Part shown: positions 9,924-20,036 of the stretch, in pieces
Layout of the letters: each line of letters starts with the position of its first letter
How positions within the stretch are numbered: the first letter of the stretch is position 1
Assembly (NCBI GenBank): GCA_963422505.1
Contig: OY730196.1
Location: 5,659,501-5,723,500 of the forward strand
DNA length: 64,000 nt
Source: Pseudognaphalium luteoalbum
Taxonomy: Eukaryota > Streptophyta > Magnoliopsida > Asterales > Asteraceae
Direction of reading: 5' to 3'
The notes under the pieces: model-generated
Told to the model about the DNA's origin: nothing
What the model saw: only the letters and a program-made list of their open reading frames with translations
Databases searched by the model: none
Made by a program: the position numbers and the translations under genes

Positions 9924-10962
9924 GCGTCACTTTCATAAGTGACGCTACCAGTGACGCATACGATATTGCGTCACTCACCTAAGTGACGCAGTCAGTGCCG
10001 GATTAGTTTCGCTATAAGTGCCGGGTTGAGTGTCGCATACAAGGGTCGGTGTATAAATACCCCTTCCCCACGACACTCTCACTCATCACTTTCAAACACT
10101 CATAGCGACACTTGCACTGACATACCGACACTCGTACTGTCTTTGCGTCACTTCCGCTGTGCGTTTCTCCTTCGATTGATTTGTGATCTCTACGGCTGTC
10201 TTGTGCATTCCATTGATACATCTTTGTTCCCCTCACTCCTACGATCTATTTGGTACTAATTTTAACTTTTTTTCCTTCTCTATTCTTGCTGTAATTTTAG
10301 ATTAGGGTTACGGTTTGGGTTAAACTTTGAAATCGTTCGATTAAATGCTTGTATGTTTGTGTTTTGATGTAACACATGGTGTGTTTTATTCGTCTATACC
10401 TAGCGCACACCACGGTTACTTTATTATTGAAAACCCCTAATTTTTAATTCTGGGTATGAACAGTGCACGATGATCTTCATCGTTGCGACACTTCCTGCGT
10501 CACTTACCTTAAGTGACGCTCTTTGGTAATTTGGTAAACTATACCGTCACTTCACAAGTGACGCTTTATTTTGCGTCACTTCTTAAGTGACTCATATAGT
10601 GACGCATATACTTGTTTTAATTGTTTAACCCGTCACTCCTCCCAGTGACGCCTTTACATGCGTCACTACTCCAAGTGACTGTCTAAGTGACGCTTATTTA
10701 TATCCGTCACTTATACCGTCACTTCTTACGTGACTGTCTTAGGATACCGTCACTAGTTTAAATGTCGCATGTTCTTCACCCGTCACTTTGCAAGTGTCGT
10801 ATCATTTAAATCACTAAATTCAAACGTCACTTACATCAGTGACGCTTGATAGCGTCACTTCCAATAAGTGACGCTACACATTGATTTCAATTTTATACAC
10901 TGTATATTACGACACTTCTTCAGTGACGGTAGTGGCCATGCGTCACTAACCCTAAGTGACGC
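9924..10962. repeat. Second CGTCACTT/AAGTGACG array
   Basis: About 15 copies of CGTCAC and 12 of GTGACG lie upstream of ORF3, many in inverted pairs such as gcgtcacttaccttaagtgacgc (10496) and accgtcacttcacaagtgacgc (10543). Spacers vary, so this is not a simple tandem repeat. The flanking ORFs carry the motif only sporadically (for example 12957). Confidence 0.85.
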
Positions 10963-11052
10963 CTAAAGTCAAAATTTGTTTTCTAACCTTTCTGTGTTCG
11001 GGCTAACTTTCTAACGTCTTCGGTTACTTTTCTTTGTATGTTTGGCTTACAG

Positions 11053-13638
11053 ATGGCTGAGTTACAGAACTATTATCGCCGTACCAACACCCGACACAAT
11101 ATTACGGCATTCCTTGAGTCTACTCATGCGAATTCGGCGCCATTCAGGCCTATGATCGAATTTCTACGCAGATCGAGGATCTTTTATGCGATTACGGCAT
11201 CGACCCCGGTATATATGAACCAAATAGAGGAATTTTATGATCATGCCGTGATCAGGGTTCAGGGTGATGTTCCCCGCATAGTTTCGAATATGTTTGGAGA
11301 GGAAATCGAGATCACCGAAAACTCGATTAGACGGGTTTTACAGTTCAATGACAACTCCACGATGCCCACCATCTTCCCCACCACGTTTATCTACGGGGGA
11401 CTTCAAAGGATGGGTTATCCAGCAAACCAGCTTTCCGACTTCAGGAAGCAATACCTCTGCAGGGTTTGGAGGTATCTGTGTCATATTATTATAGTTTGCT
11501 TATCTCCGAGAAAGGGAGGTTATGATGCGGCGAGCCATCTTACTCTGTCTCTCATGTTGGCCCTGATATACAATAAACCGTATAACTTCAGCGGTTATAT
11601 TTTCGGCAACATGGTGGAGAATATACGCGCCGGAAAAGACAAATGGCTGCAGTATCCTCGGTTTGTGCAGCTCCTGCTAAATGACCTGGATCTCGGTATT
11701 GAACCAGATCAGCGGTCTCTTTTGATTCAAACGCCCATGCTTCTGCGAGTCTTCAATGACTGCAAGCTTGCACCAAAGGGCGAGCCTATTTTGGCAGATC
11801 GTGAACTCTTCGGGCACGTGGTAAACGAAAACTACGTTGCGCCGCACGATCATGGATTTTTGGATGATGTCGTGCCTCCGGTCAACGAGGACGACTTAGT
11901 TGATGCCGATATTGCTCAGGATCTTGATGATATTGATAACGTTGATCGAGTTGAGGCCGAATCTGACGACGGTGGGCCCACTCCTCCTGATTCTGAGGGT
12001 GATGTGCCACCTCAGTCAGCTTTAGATGGGATTCAGTTAGCTGATCCCCAACGCTTTAAGCGTATTATGCGCAGGATTTCTGCTGGCCGGGTACATATCC
12101 CGAGGAATCCTGGAAAACGTCCTGCTGGGTCTTCACCCTCCTATGCTGATCTACCTCTTCGTAGACGCCAGCGGACGACAGTGGTTATTGAGGAGCCGAC
12201 TTCTCACCGCCAACAACCACCGCCAACATCTGACATGCCGTCTCTTCAGATGGTTTTGGCTCAGATGGAGCTTTTGGCAAAACGTTTTGATGATCAGAAG
12301 GCCATAATTGAAGCTCAAGCCTCTCAGATCAGGGAGTTGGAAGCTCGCGCTGCTACGGTTGACTCTCTTCAGTCTCAAGTGACGAATCTGTCATCTAGGT
12401 TGTTAGAGTTGGAATCCGTTACAAATGTTTCGGGGGAGGTAGGTCCTAGTGAGTTAGAAACAAATGTAACTCCTTCCCCGGAACCAGAAAATGTACTTCC
12501 ATCTTCTACTATCAATGAAAATATCAGTTTAGATTATTTCGTGGAGGTTCAAGGTCAGGCAAGACCTATCGCGGTAGATTATTCATTCGTAGATCTCACT
12601 TATTTGCAAAACTTGATGAATGAAAATGATACGATGCCTGAGGAAGAGGAAATGAATGATCCTGTAGCAGAGGATTATTTCTTTGAGGAAAATGACGAAG
12701 TTGAAGTTGAGGGGGAGCAATTGCACAGTGATGAATGCTATGATGAAGCTCCTATTATAGAATCGGATTCGTCTGAAGATGAATCAGAAAAAGAGACGAA
12801 CGAGCCATCAACTTCTACAACAAAACCGGATATTGTGCTCAAACCGATTATCGAGGTACCGGTTACGTGTAAAAGCTACAAAGTTAGATCTGATTACACG
12901 GGATTGATTAAGAGTTGGAAGTTCGATGAGAACAACTCTGTTTTTATGATAAAGAGAAGTGACGGCATTCAGTACTTCAATATGAAGTTTTATAAAATAA
13001 GTACTTTGCCGAAGTGTGAGCTTCAAAGGTTAGCTCAGATACCCTTAATCAACCGATCACGAGATTCAAGAGCAGATTTCTTTCAGGTGATCATACGTCG
13101 TGAGATGAACAGTAAAAAGTATAATTTGATAAAACCGACGTTGGGTATGAGATATAAATTTAAGAAGAAATTAGATCCGATCACTCGTCAACCTATTGTG
13201 AAGATGATCTATCCACCAGCAAAGTGTCTACAGAAGATACCTTTGGAGATCATCCCGATAGATTTTTTGAATAGGTTGGAGTACTGGGAATATGATGATA
13301 TTACTGGTGAAGCTATAATTGTGTTTATTCCAAAATCAGAACCAGATACGGATTCGGAGATTATTAATGTAGAATCGGAGGTTGAAGAGAAAACAGCATG
13401 GGATGTTGTTCAACCTAAGAAAAAGTCTACATGGGGTCTTAAAAGAAAGATATTTTGTGTATTCGATCCGTTGAGTTTGATCAATCTCTCTGAACATGAT
13501 ATGAAAAGATTACATCAGAATAGGATTAAGTTTAAAGGAAGAGACAGAGCTGAAGCGATTAAATTTCAAAAGGTTATTGATATTTGTGTAGCCAACGGAG
13601 TACATGCTGGTGGTGTATTTCCTGCTGGTTGGAAGTGA
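11053..13638 (+). CDS. Envelope-like ORF3 protein of the copia element
   Basis: An intact 861-residue protein in the position of the envelope-like gene of SIRE copia elements. The ATG at 11053 abuts a strong splice acceptor (ggcttacag), so I chose it over any upstream start; expression from a spliced subgenomic RNA is implied. The first ~270 residues look globular (RRTNTRHNITAFLEST near the start) and include a short hydrophobic patch (CHIIIVCL). An acidic linker follows, then a strong predicted coiled coil at about 395-456 (QMVLAQMELLAKRF...), further acidic stretches, and a basic C-terminal part. I see no clear signal peptide or membrane anchor, so the envelope label rests on position and lineage. 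The real role is unknown. Confidence 0.8.
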   Translation: MAELQNYYRRTNTRHNITAFLESTHANSAPFRPMIEFLRRSRIFYAITASTPVYMNQIEEFYDHAVIRVQGDVPRIVSNMFGEEIEITENSIRRVLQFNDNSTMPTIFPTTFIYGGLQRMGYPANQLSDFRKQYLCRVWRYLCHIIIVCLSPRKGGYDAASHLTLSLMLALIYNKPYNFSGYIFGNMVENIRAGKDKWLQYPRFVQLLLNDLDLGIEPDQRSLLIQTPMLLRVFNDCKLAPKGEPILADRELFGHVVNENYVAPHDHGFLDDVVPPVNEDDLVDADIAQDLDDIDNVDRVEAESDDGGPTPPDSEGDVPPQSALDGIQLADPQRFKRIMRRISAGRVHIPRNPGKRPAGSSPSYADLPLRRRQRTTVVIEEPTSHRQQPPPTSDMPSLQMVLAQMELLAKRFDDQKAIIEAQASQIRELEARAATVDSLQSQVTNLSSRLLELESVTNVSGEVGPSELETNVTPSPEPENVLPSSTINENISLDYFVEVQGQARPIAVDYSFVDLTYLQNLMNENDTMPEEEEMNDPVAEDYFFEENDEVEVEGEQLHSDECYDEAPIIESDSSEDESEKETNEPSTSTTKPDIVLKPIIEVPVTCKSYKVRSDYTGLIKSWKFDENNSVFMIKRSDGIQYFNMKFYKISTLPKCELQRLAQIPLINRSRDSRADFFQVIIRREMNSKKYNLIKPTLGMRYKFKKKLDPITRQPIVKMIYPPAKCLQKIPLEIIPIDFLNRLEYWEYDDITGEAIIVFIPKSEPDTDSEIINVESEVEEKTAWDVVQPKKKSTWGLKRKIFCVFDPLSLINLSEHDMKRLHQNRIKFKGRDRAEAIKFQKVIDICVANGVHAGGVFPAGWK

Positions 13639-13687
13639 AGATGAAACGACTTAAAAGAGTTTGAAGATTTTGAAGACCAAGCTGAAG

Positions 13688-13700
13688 ACACGGGGGAGTT
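13688..13700 (+). other. Polypurine tract of the copia element
   Basis: The purine-rich stretch acacgggggagtt lies directly against the 3' LTR, as required for plus-strand priming. Confidence 0.85.
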
Positions 13701-14176
13701 TGTTGATGCATCTTTGAGTGTCTGTCAGTTGGTCTATCGAGTTGTAATTAGTGTCGTTTGTTACTTAATAGAAATATAGCTTTTGTATAGTACGACACTC
13801 GTGTTTTGGTTTAGGCGACACTTGCCTGAGTGACGCATAGCGACACTTGATTAAGTGACGCATAGCGACACTTAGGTAAGTGACGCATTAAGGCGGCCAC
13901 ATGCGACACTTACATAAGTGACGCATGTCGGCTGTGTTTTTAGTATAAATAGAAACCTACGGGTTTTAGGCTAGGGTTGACGAAACCCTAGCACAATTTG
14001 TCGACTTAGTACCTCTGTAATCGATTCCTATACTCAATACAAGCTAATAAACGAGTTTTTTTTTTGATTGAATATCATTGTTTCGGTTTGTGTTTGTTAG
14101 CATCAAGCGTAATTGATTGATTCCGCCTATCAATTACTGTCAATTGTCATCTAGATCCAAGCGCTAGGCACTTTCA
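13701..14176 (+). repeat. 3' LTR of the copia element
   Basis: 476 bp, almost identical to the 5' LTR (1205-1681), followed by the second copy of the target duplication gtcgg at 14177-14181. Confidence 0.97.
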
Positions 14177-15100
14177 GTCGGGAAACCAAGTTTATCCAAT
14201 CAAGGTAAACGTTTCCTAAAAAGAAATCATGCGTAGGAACACCAATCCTATTAGTTGTCACAGGGAATACCCTTCCCAAATCAAGTTGTAGTTTAGTTGT
14301 TTAGTTTATGTGGGAAATATAGACTATGATCCCTCTAAGGTGAGCGACACCTTTAAAGTTAAAGTAACGACTCCTAGTACTATAACCAAACCACGACTAG
14401 TTGATGTTGTTGCCTCAGTAACACGGTAAGTATACACTCCTCGTTACGACTGCCGTCGTGTGGTTGGAATGACCAACGCGTTATATTAGTGGGAGGTTTG
14501 TCAAAGCGATAGTACTATCTGTATACTTAGTGGCTAGAGTCACCTAGCTAATGGTTATAGGTTGCAAGCACTGGGACTTATGTGCACTACAACTACCTCA
14601 TGTAAACCTAGGATCGTACCAAGATTCGTTGTCTTATTCCCAAAAAGTTGTGAAAACGTTTCATATAGTTAACAGTTGATTTATAAAGCAATAAGCATTT
14701 ATACAAATCAATTCAATATAAAAGCATGTCAAGCGATTATATAAACAAGTATCATGTTATAGCACATAGTTCTATGTTTTCCATCCCTGGTTTTAAAAGC
14801 ATTTAAACAAGTAAAAGGTAGGGGCTGTGAACTCACGTGTAGCAAGTCTTCAGCTAGTACAACTAGTAATACAGTAGTCCGAACGTGCCTCTCAAATACC
14901 TAGACACAATTAAATATATTTTACATAAGTATATGGACTAATCGTTAAGTTGAAATGTTTATAACATTTTAGTTGTTGGTAATATTTGCGTTGAAATATT
15001 CGTTGCGTACAAGTATATATTTACATTTTAGGTAAAGATTATTACCCTATATGGAGGATTGTCACAGTTTGTATTGGTTTCAGGTGTGTCAAAAGTTACA
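14177..15100. repeat. Right part of the interrupted LTR-like repeat
   Basis: Continues the repeat broken at 1204: the first bases complete the aggaaacacaagttt tandem unit. Near 14819 it has taggggctgtgaactcac, which also occurs near 51535 in the solo LTR at 50354-53097, again in the same order. No ORF of interest. Confidence 0.55.
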
Positions 15101-15635
15101 ATGTAACAATATTGTGTGTAATAATTGAAATCAATTTCTTGTTAATCTTGTGATAATTCGATCTTGTGGGCAATGGAATTTCGATTCCTAACACTGGTAT
15201 CATAGCCTAGGGCTCCAAGATTACAAGATTTTTTCTTTCAATATTTGATCAGAAATATCAAAAGACATAGAAGGAAAAGACACCAGTGGATTGTTGATGC
15301 AACAATTATGAAGAAAGAAGACATAAAAGGGTTGTCGTTTGTTGTATGTTTTTTTTTCCGGATACCAGAAAGAAAGCAAGACCAAATTTGGCAGTGATTA
15401 GCGACAACACAGGAAAGAGAACAAACGACGTTGTTCGGTAAATGCCTAGACAGAAAAGAATAAATAGAAGGAACATATTTGTGTTGTTCATCACGAACGG
15501 AAGAAAAAAACTAGTGGTTTTTATTGTCAAAGATGAAGAAAAAACAACATGTTTGATGTTTCAAGTGTTACAAAGGCTCGATTTAAAGAAAAGACAAGTC
15601 GATTAAGAGTATACACTCTTTTAAAGAAGACACTC
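15101..15635 (+). mobile_element. Truncated copia 5' end (LTR end plus primer site)
   Basis: An LTR-like end (tcgattcctaaca, to about 15193) is followed by TGGTATCATAGCC at 15195-15207, one mismatch from the initiator Met tRNA site. Some 430 bases of internal sequence follow without a clear gag frame. The left limit of the LTR and the 3' half were not found, and the TRIM-like element at 15636 cuts it off. Confidence 0.5.
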
Positions 15636-16878
15636 AGATAGAGAACGATTCGAGATGGTCAATCTCCCAAGAACAAAGACAAGAACTAGACTACTTTTAA
15701 CTTCAATTTTCTTCTCCTTCATTTCTTAATGCAATGAATACAATTTATAATGAAATTTGACAAAGATTAATTAGTAACTACCTTACCCACTATCCTACTA
15801 AAACATAAACGTGAAACTAATTGGAATATGGGACTAAAAAATGTAAACGTGAATCCTAAAAATGTGCATGTCAATGCTCTTTCAACTTGCATAGGAAAAA
15901 TATGGAGATAGTGAGGACTTGGTCTTCGGGCACCTATTAATTCCCCTCGCCTTAAAACGAGCCTTGTCCTCAAGGCTCATACGGTTGTACCGCGAGTCAC
16001 GCAAATCCCAAGGTGGCTTTCGTTCAAGTTGGAGAAAAACAAACTTGGGTGGGAAGCATTCATGAGACATCTTAGAGTAACAAAAACAAAATCCTTGCAT
16101 GCAATTAACTTGGTTTCAATGGTTGAAAATCGTTGTAGCGACATTGCAACAGGTTGGTTTAAAGACGAGACCTGAATTTTTTCGACCGCTAACTTGTTCA
16201 TGGCAGCCTTGACAGGGTCATAAGTTGGTCGAAGTTTTGACGGCTGGATGATAACATTCTCCTGTTGGATTTTTTGTGATTCGTGAACTGGTTTAGCAGT
16301 TGAAGGAGGCATTTGGGTGGCGACCTTGGTGTCGGTTTCGGTGGTATGTGAAGTTGTGTTAACCTCGATTTTGGTGATGGCTGTCATAGGGGTTGTAGTA
16401 GTGGCGGGAAGGCTGTTCGAGAGGGTGTCATGTGTGGTGGTACGGGAAGCAAAATAGGCATCAAATTTAGCAATGGCGTCGGCTAACTTAGCTAAAGCTT
16501 CTTCGAGGGTAGGTGGCTTAGATGATGGAGGCATAGTTCGATGCAATGAGAGCACCATTGATAGAGACCGATTCGAGATGGTCAATCTTCCAAGAACAAA
16601 GACAAGAACTAGACTACTTTTAACTTCAATTTTCTTCTCCTTCATTTCTTAATGCAATGAATACAATTTATAATGAAATTTGACAAAGATTAATTAGTAA
16701 CTACCTTACCCACTATCCTACTAAAACATAACTTGCATGAAACATAAACGTGAAACTAATTGGAACATGGGACTAAAAAATGTAAACGTGAAACCTAAAA
16801 ATGTGCATGCCAATGCTCTTTCAACTTGCATAGGAAAAACATGGAGATAGTGAGGACTTGGTCTTCGGGCACGTATCA
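15636..16878 (-). mobile_element. Small non-autonomous LTR element (TRIM-like) with one ORF
   Basis: Two direct repeats, 15636-15939 (304 bp) and 16559-16878 (320 bp, with a 16-bp extra segment around acttgcatga), enclose about 620 bases. On the minus strand the right copy is the 5' LTR (TGATACGTGCCC...CTATCA), followed by tggtgctctcattg in the primer-site position. A purine tract (gcgaggggaat) precedes the left copy, the 3' LTR. Flanks cactc (15631-15635) and caccc (16879-16883) are a target duplication with one change. There is no pol, so it depends on a helper. Confidence 0.8.
15977..16534 (-). CDS. Short gag-like protein of the TRIM-like element
   Basis: A 185-residue frame starting at the ATG at 16534, about 25 bases inside the 5' LTR. 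The N-terminus (MPPSSKPPTLEEALAKLADA) reads like the helical start of a gypsy Gag; the middle is Thr/Pro-rich. No zinc knuckle, protease or other enzyme domain is present. It may be a truncated gag kept for packaging, or simply a remnant. An upstream in-frame ATG at 16645 lies inside the LTR and is less likely to be used. Confidence 0.5.
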   Translation of the reverse strand: MPPSSKPPTLEEALAKLADAIAKFDAYFASRTTTHDTLSNSLPATTTTPMTAITKIEVNTTSHTTETDTKVATQMPPSTAKPVHESQKIQQENVIIQPSKLRPTYDPVKAAMNKLAVEKIQVSSLNQPVAMSLQRFSTIETKLIACKDFVFVTLRCLMNASHPSLFFSNLNESHLGICVTRGTTV

Positions 16879-17073
16879 CACCCTTTCATAACTATACTCG
16901 AATATTTTGTATATTTTCAATAACGTCCTAATACATGCAGTGTTCCATGTTCTAGCACTATTTTCATAGTGACAGGTGCCCTACGGCACAATACTAGCTA
17001 GATGCCTTTCATAAAGAACATTACAGAAACTTTATAAGTTTAAAAATGCATAATCGATTTATATGCAAACGTA

Positions 17074-17370
17074 TATATGAGAAAACCTGCCGATGAAGAC
17101 ATGCATCGTTTGTATGCCAAACATGAAGAAATTCATGATATTCCGGGAATGCTTGCAACCATAGATTGTATTCATTAGGCATGGGCAAAATGTCCAAATG
17201 CATGTAAAGGGCAATATACACGAGATGATCACAAGTATTCAATGATCATGTATGAAGTTGTTGTCTCAAACGACATGTGGATTTGACATGCATACTTTTG
17301 AGTTGGGGGATCGAATAACGACTTAAATACCCTTGATTCATCTCGATTGTTCAACAACTTGCCAAAATTT
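17074..17370 (+). pseudogene. PIF/Harbinger transposase relic
   Basis: One reading frame gives a clear piece of a Harbinger DDE transposase: MHRLYAKHEE, then IPGMLATIDCIH, KCPNACKGQYTRDDHKYS, and SNNDLNTLDSSRLFNNLP. In intact relatives these surround the first two catalytic acidic residues. Three in-frame stops break it, after DCIH, after NDMWI and after HAYF, at least two of them where Trp or Gly is usual. Neither end of an enclosing element was found. It is dead. Confidence 0.8.
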
Positions 17371-17862
17371 TAATATCTGGAGTATTATGTAAAAATCGTT
17401 TGTGATCATTTTAAAGTATAAACATTATTAAGACGTGATATTTTTAACTTGATTTTATGATGACAACAACTTGATCATAACACAAAATTGATCTTATTTA
17501 CAGCTAGAGGTGCACAAAGCTCAGGTCGGGTCGGGCTTAGACCGGGCTTATAAAAGCGCTTATCAGGCTAAACCCGGACCTTGACAAAAATACTAGTCCG
17601 GCCTGGTAATTATTTATTGCATTTATTTAGGACTATATAACTACGAGTAATAGTTTTATATCTATTGGGGTAAAAATTAAAAGTTATCATTGTATCTTAT
17701 AACATACAAAGCATATGTATATACGATCTCATAGTAGTTATCTAAGTATCTATCAATAAAATGAATATATCCCCATATCCCCACGTATTGAGCATAAAAC
17801 TTTGTATATATTTAAAAGGTATATAGTTAAATAGAGTAAGGTTCAAATGAGTCCATGATTTT
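17371..17862. other. Gene-free interval
   Basis: AT-rich sequence. A patch near 17510-17600 (ctagaggtgcacaaa, then cgggtcgggctt) looks like one end of a hAT-type element, but no partner end or target duplication was found. Confidence 0.35.
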
Positions 17863-18602
17863 TGAGTGAGACTAAGGAAACCAATAATATCATGCCACAT
17901 GTACAAAGAGAATGTTCCATACTACAAAACCCATTTACCCGAAATATCAATTATCTCACAAACGACAAATCGAAAATTCATGAAACTTGCACCATATTTT
18001 TCAGCGTTTTATCCTCTTCGATTTGCCGTCCTTCAAGGCATACTTTCGATAAAAAAAATTTTTTGGTTTTTTGGTGGGTTTTATAAATTAGTAACACATG
18101 TGTTAGTGATTGATTGTACATTTTATTTACGGTCATGGTTAGGGTTTAGGGTTAGGATTTAGTTGGGTTCATAGTTTAGGGTTTAGATCTTATGTTTTAG
18201 TAGGGTTTAGGGTTTATTAGGGTCTAGGGTTTAGTATGATTTAGGGTTTAGAGTTTTATAAAGCGTTTAGGGTTTAGGGGTTAGGGTTTGGGGTTTCGGG
18301 GAGAAACCCCAAAACCCAAACCCTAAACCCTAACCCCTAAACCCTAAACGCAACACTCTAACACATGTGTTAGTAACATATGAAACTCACCAAAAAAATG
18401 AAAAAAAAAATTTCGGCGGAAGTATGCCTTGAGGGACGGCAAATCGAAGAGGATAAAACGCTGAAAATTATGGTGCAAGTTTCATGATTTTTCGATTTGT
18501 TGTTTGTGAGATAATTGATGTTTGGAGTAAATGGGTTTTGTAGTATGAAACATTCTCTTTGTACATGTGACATGATATCATTGGTTCCCTTAGTCTCATA
18601 CA
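17863..18602. mobile_element. Fold-back element with telomere-like core
   Basis: Two imperfect inverted arms of about 245 bp (17863-18107 and 18356-18602) share, for example, acaaagagaatgttcc and its complement. They flank a centre made of degenerate TTTAGGG repeats, the plant telomere unit. No protein frame matters here: the ORFs on the arms are mirror images of each other. The outer ends read tgagtgagacta and tagtctcataca. No convincing target duplication was found. Confidence 0.75.
18263..18351. repeat. 89-bp palindrome of telomere-like repeats
   Basis: A near-perfect hairpin inside the fold-back element: gcgtttagggtttagggg on the left pairs with the right half ending ccctaaacgc, around a short loop (tcggggaga). 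Confidence 0.85.
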
Positions 18603-19142
18603 ACGCTAGTTAAATAATATACAAAAATTAATTTTGTGAAAACAAGATATGTGTAATATACTTATATAAGTAAAAACTTATATATAACTATTATAAACAT
18701 ATATATTATAAAATGATCGGACAAAATAAAATTGTGTTTTAAAGTATTTGAAGACTTATCGAGAAGTTACAGTGAACGAGGTATATTAGCGACTATGCCA
18801 AACCAATTTGTTAATGTGTGTTTGAATTTCGTTATTTATTGAAATTAAGTTTAAGTTTTTCAGGCTACCTTCATATATATTTTTGAACTGACTCTTAATC
18901 ATTTTTTACGACATATGAACAATGTGTGCTAATACATCGACATGCTACATTTTTTCTTAATTACACATATCAATCGTAATTTCAACATTTCAATAAAACT
19001 ACGATATATTTCAATAATGATAGGTCAAAAGGCATACAATTCGATCCGAAATAAATTATATGTTAAAATCGATACAAATAGACATTGTCAATTAAGAACA
19101 ATGGTTCCCTGGCAAAGTACAACAGGTCTTATCTAATAATTA
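18603..19142. other. Gene-free interval
   Basis: AT-rich sequence without recognisable genes or repeats. Confidence 0.5.
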
Positions 19143-19338
19143 CTCCCTTCGTCCTACCTCAAGTGTCCACTTTACTATTTTCGGTTGTCCCATATAAGTG
19201 TCCACTTTTATGTTGTAACCAATCAAAAAAGATTTTAGTGGGTTGATATATTATTTGATTGGTGAAAAGTGTAGTTAGTGGAGAATCCTAAAGATGCGTG
19301 CAAAGTCAAAGTGGACACTTTGAATGAGACGAAGGGAG
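19143..19338. mobile_element. Stowaway-type MITE
   Basis: 196 bp with inverted ends ctcccttcgtc and gacgaagggag between TA dinucleotides (19141-19142, 19339-19340), the Tc1/mariner target. It is non-coding and non-autonomous; a 30-bp subterminal stretch (caagtgtccac / gtggacactttg) is also inverted. Confidence 0.93.
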
Positions 19339-20036
19339 TAGTGTTGAAGGTTATTTGACATAGAATAGCACACCTCAAATAAAATGTATATTTTAATTTT
19401 ATATCTATATTTATATTTCGATATATATGATCCATGTTGTGACCATGATGATATGATAAACAGGAATATCAACTTATCGATAACATAAGATCCATTTGTA
19501 ATCAATTATCAAATAATAGAACATTGGTTTTTGTCATGAATAAACAATAATTCACTGTCATACAACGACACACAGCCGTCACAAAATGACAAATTAATTG
19601 CTTGCTTTTTATACATATATGCTAATTATCATAACCAATATATAGTTAAACATATATTTCTATTACGTTGGAGTTATCTAGCTTTAGAATCTAAGCATTT
19701 ATATAAAAATATCCACGTTTGTATTCTTGTAATTTATGTTAACTCTTCAGCTAATTAATACAGTCAACCAAATTTGAGGTATACACGATGTGACATAAAC
19801 TTGATAATTGAAATAATGTAATATCGTGGATATATAACTAAGGAATAGCACAAAAGATGATAAACAAAGTTAGAAATAATTATTTAAATTAATATTCTTT
19901 TTAAGATTAAACGAGTCAACCAAAATGACAAACTAATATTTTAGGGACATTATTTGTGAAGCGTTGATAACTGATAACGTTCTTAGTTAAAAACAATTAT
20001 TTTTTTTACTCATAGCTAACTCGTCCAACATCTTCC
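19339..20036. other. Gene-free interval
   Basis: AT-rich. A 62-codon frame immediately to the right (20037-20225) has no family resemblance and is probably chance. Confidence 0.4.

Larger units (their letters stand above)
8642..11052 (+). other. Long spacer between pol and envelope-like ORF
   Basis: No protein-like frame is visible. It opens with T11A28, has two related phrases (acgtaagtatagacctg near 9122 and acgtaagtacagacctg near 9291), and from 9924 becomes the second CGTCACTT array. It ends in tttggcttacag directly before the ORF3 start, a good splice acceptor. Confidence 0.7.
1205..14176 (+). mobile_element. Complete SIRE-type Ty1/copia retrotransposon
   Basis: A complete LTR retrotransposon of 12972 bp, flanked by the 5-bp target duplication gtcgg (1200-1204 and 14177-14181). 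The order is LTR, initiator-Met-tRNA primer site, long gag, pol (protease, integrase, reverse transcriptase, RNase H), long spacer, envelope-like ORF, polypurine tract, LTR. Integrase before reverse transcriptase defines copia. The large gag, the extra 3' ORF and the great length point to the SIRE (Maximus) lineage. The two LTRs differ by one substitution (1479 T, 13975 G) and one T in a homopolymer, and the main frames are open, so it inserted recently and may be competent. The spacer and leader carry dense CGTCACTT motifs. Confidence 0.95.

Noticed and set aside
17510..17600. Complete hAT element
   Set aside because: Only one end-like patch was found, without a partner end or 8-bp duplication.
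18108..18355. True interstitial telomere
   Set aside because: The TTTAGGG units are degenerate and sit between inverted arms, so they belong to the fold-back element and are not evidence of a chromosome end or fusion.
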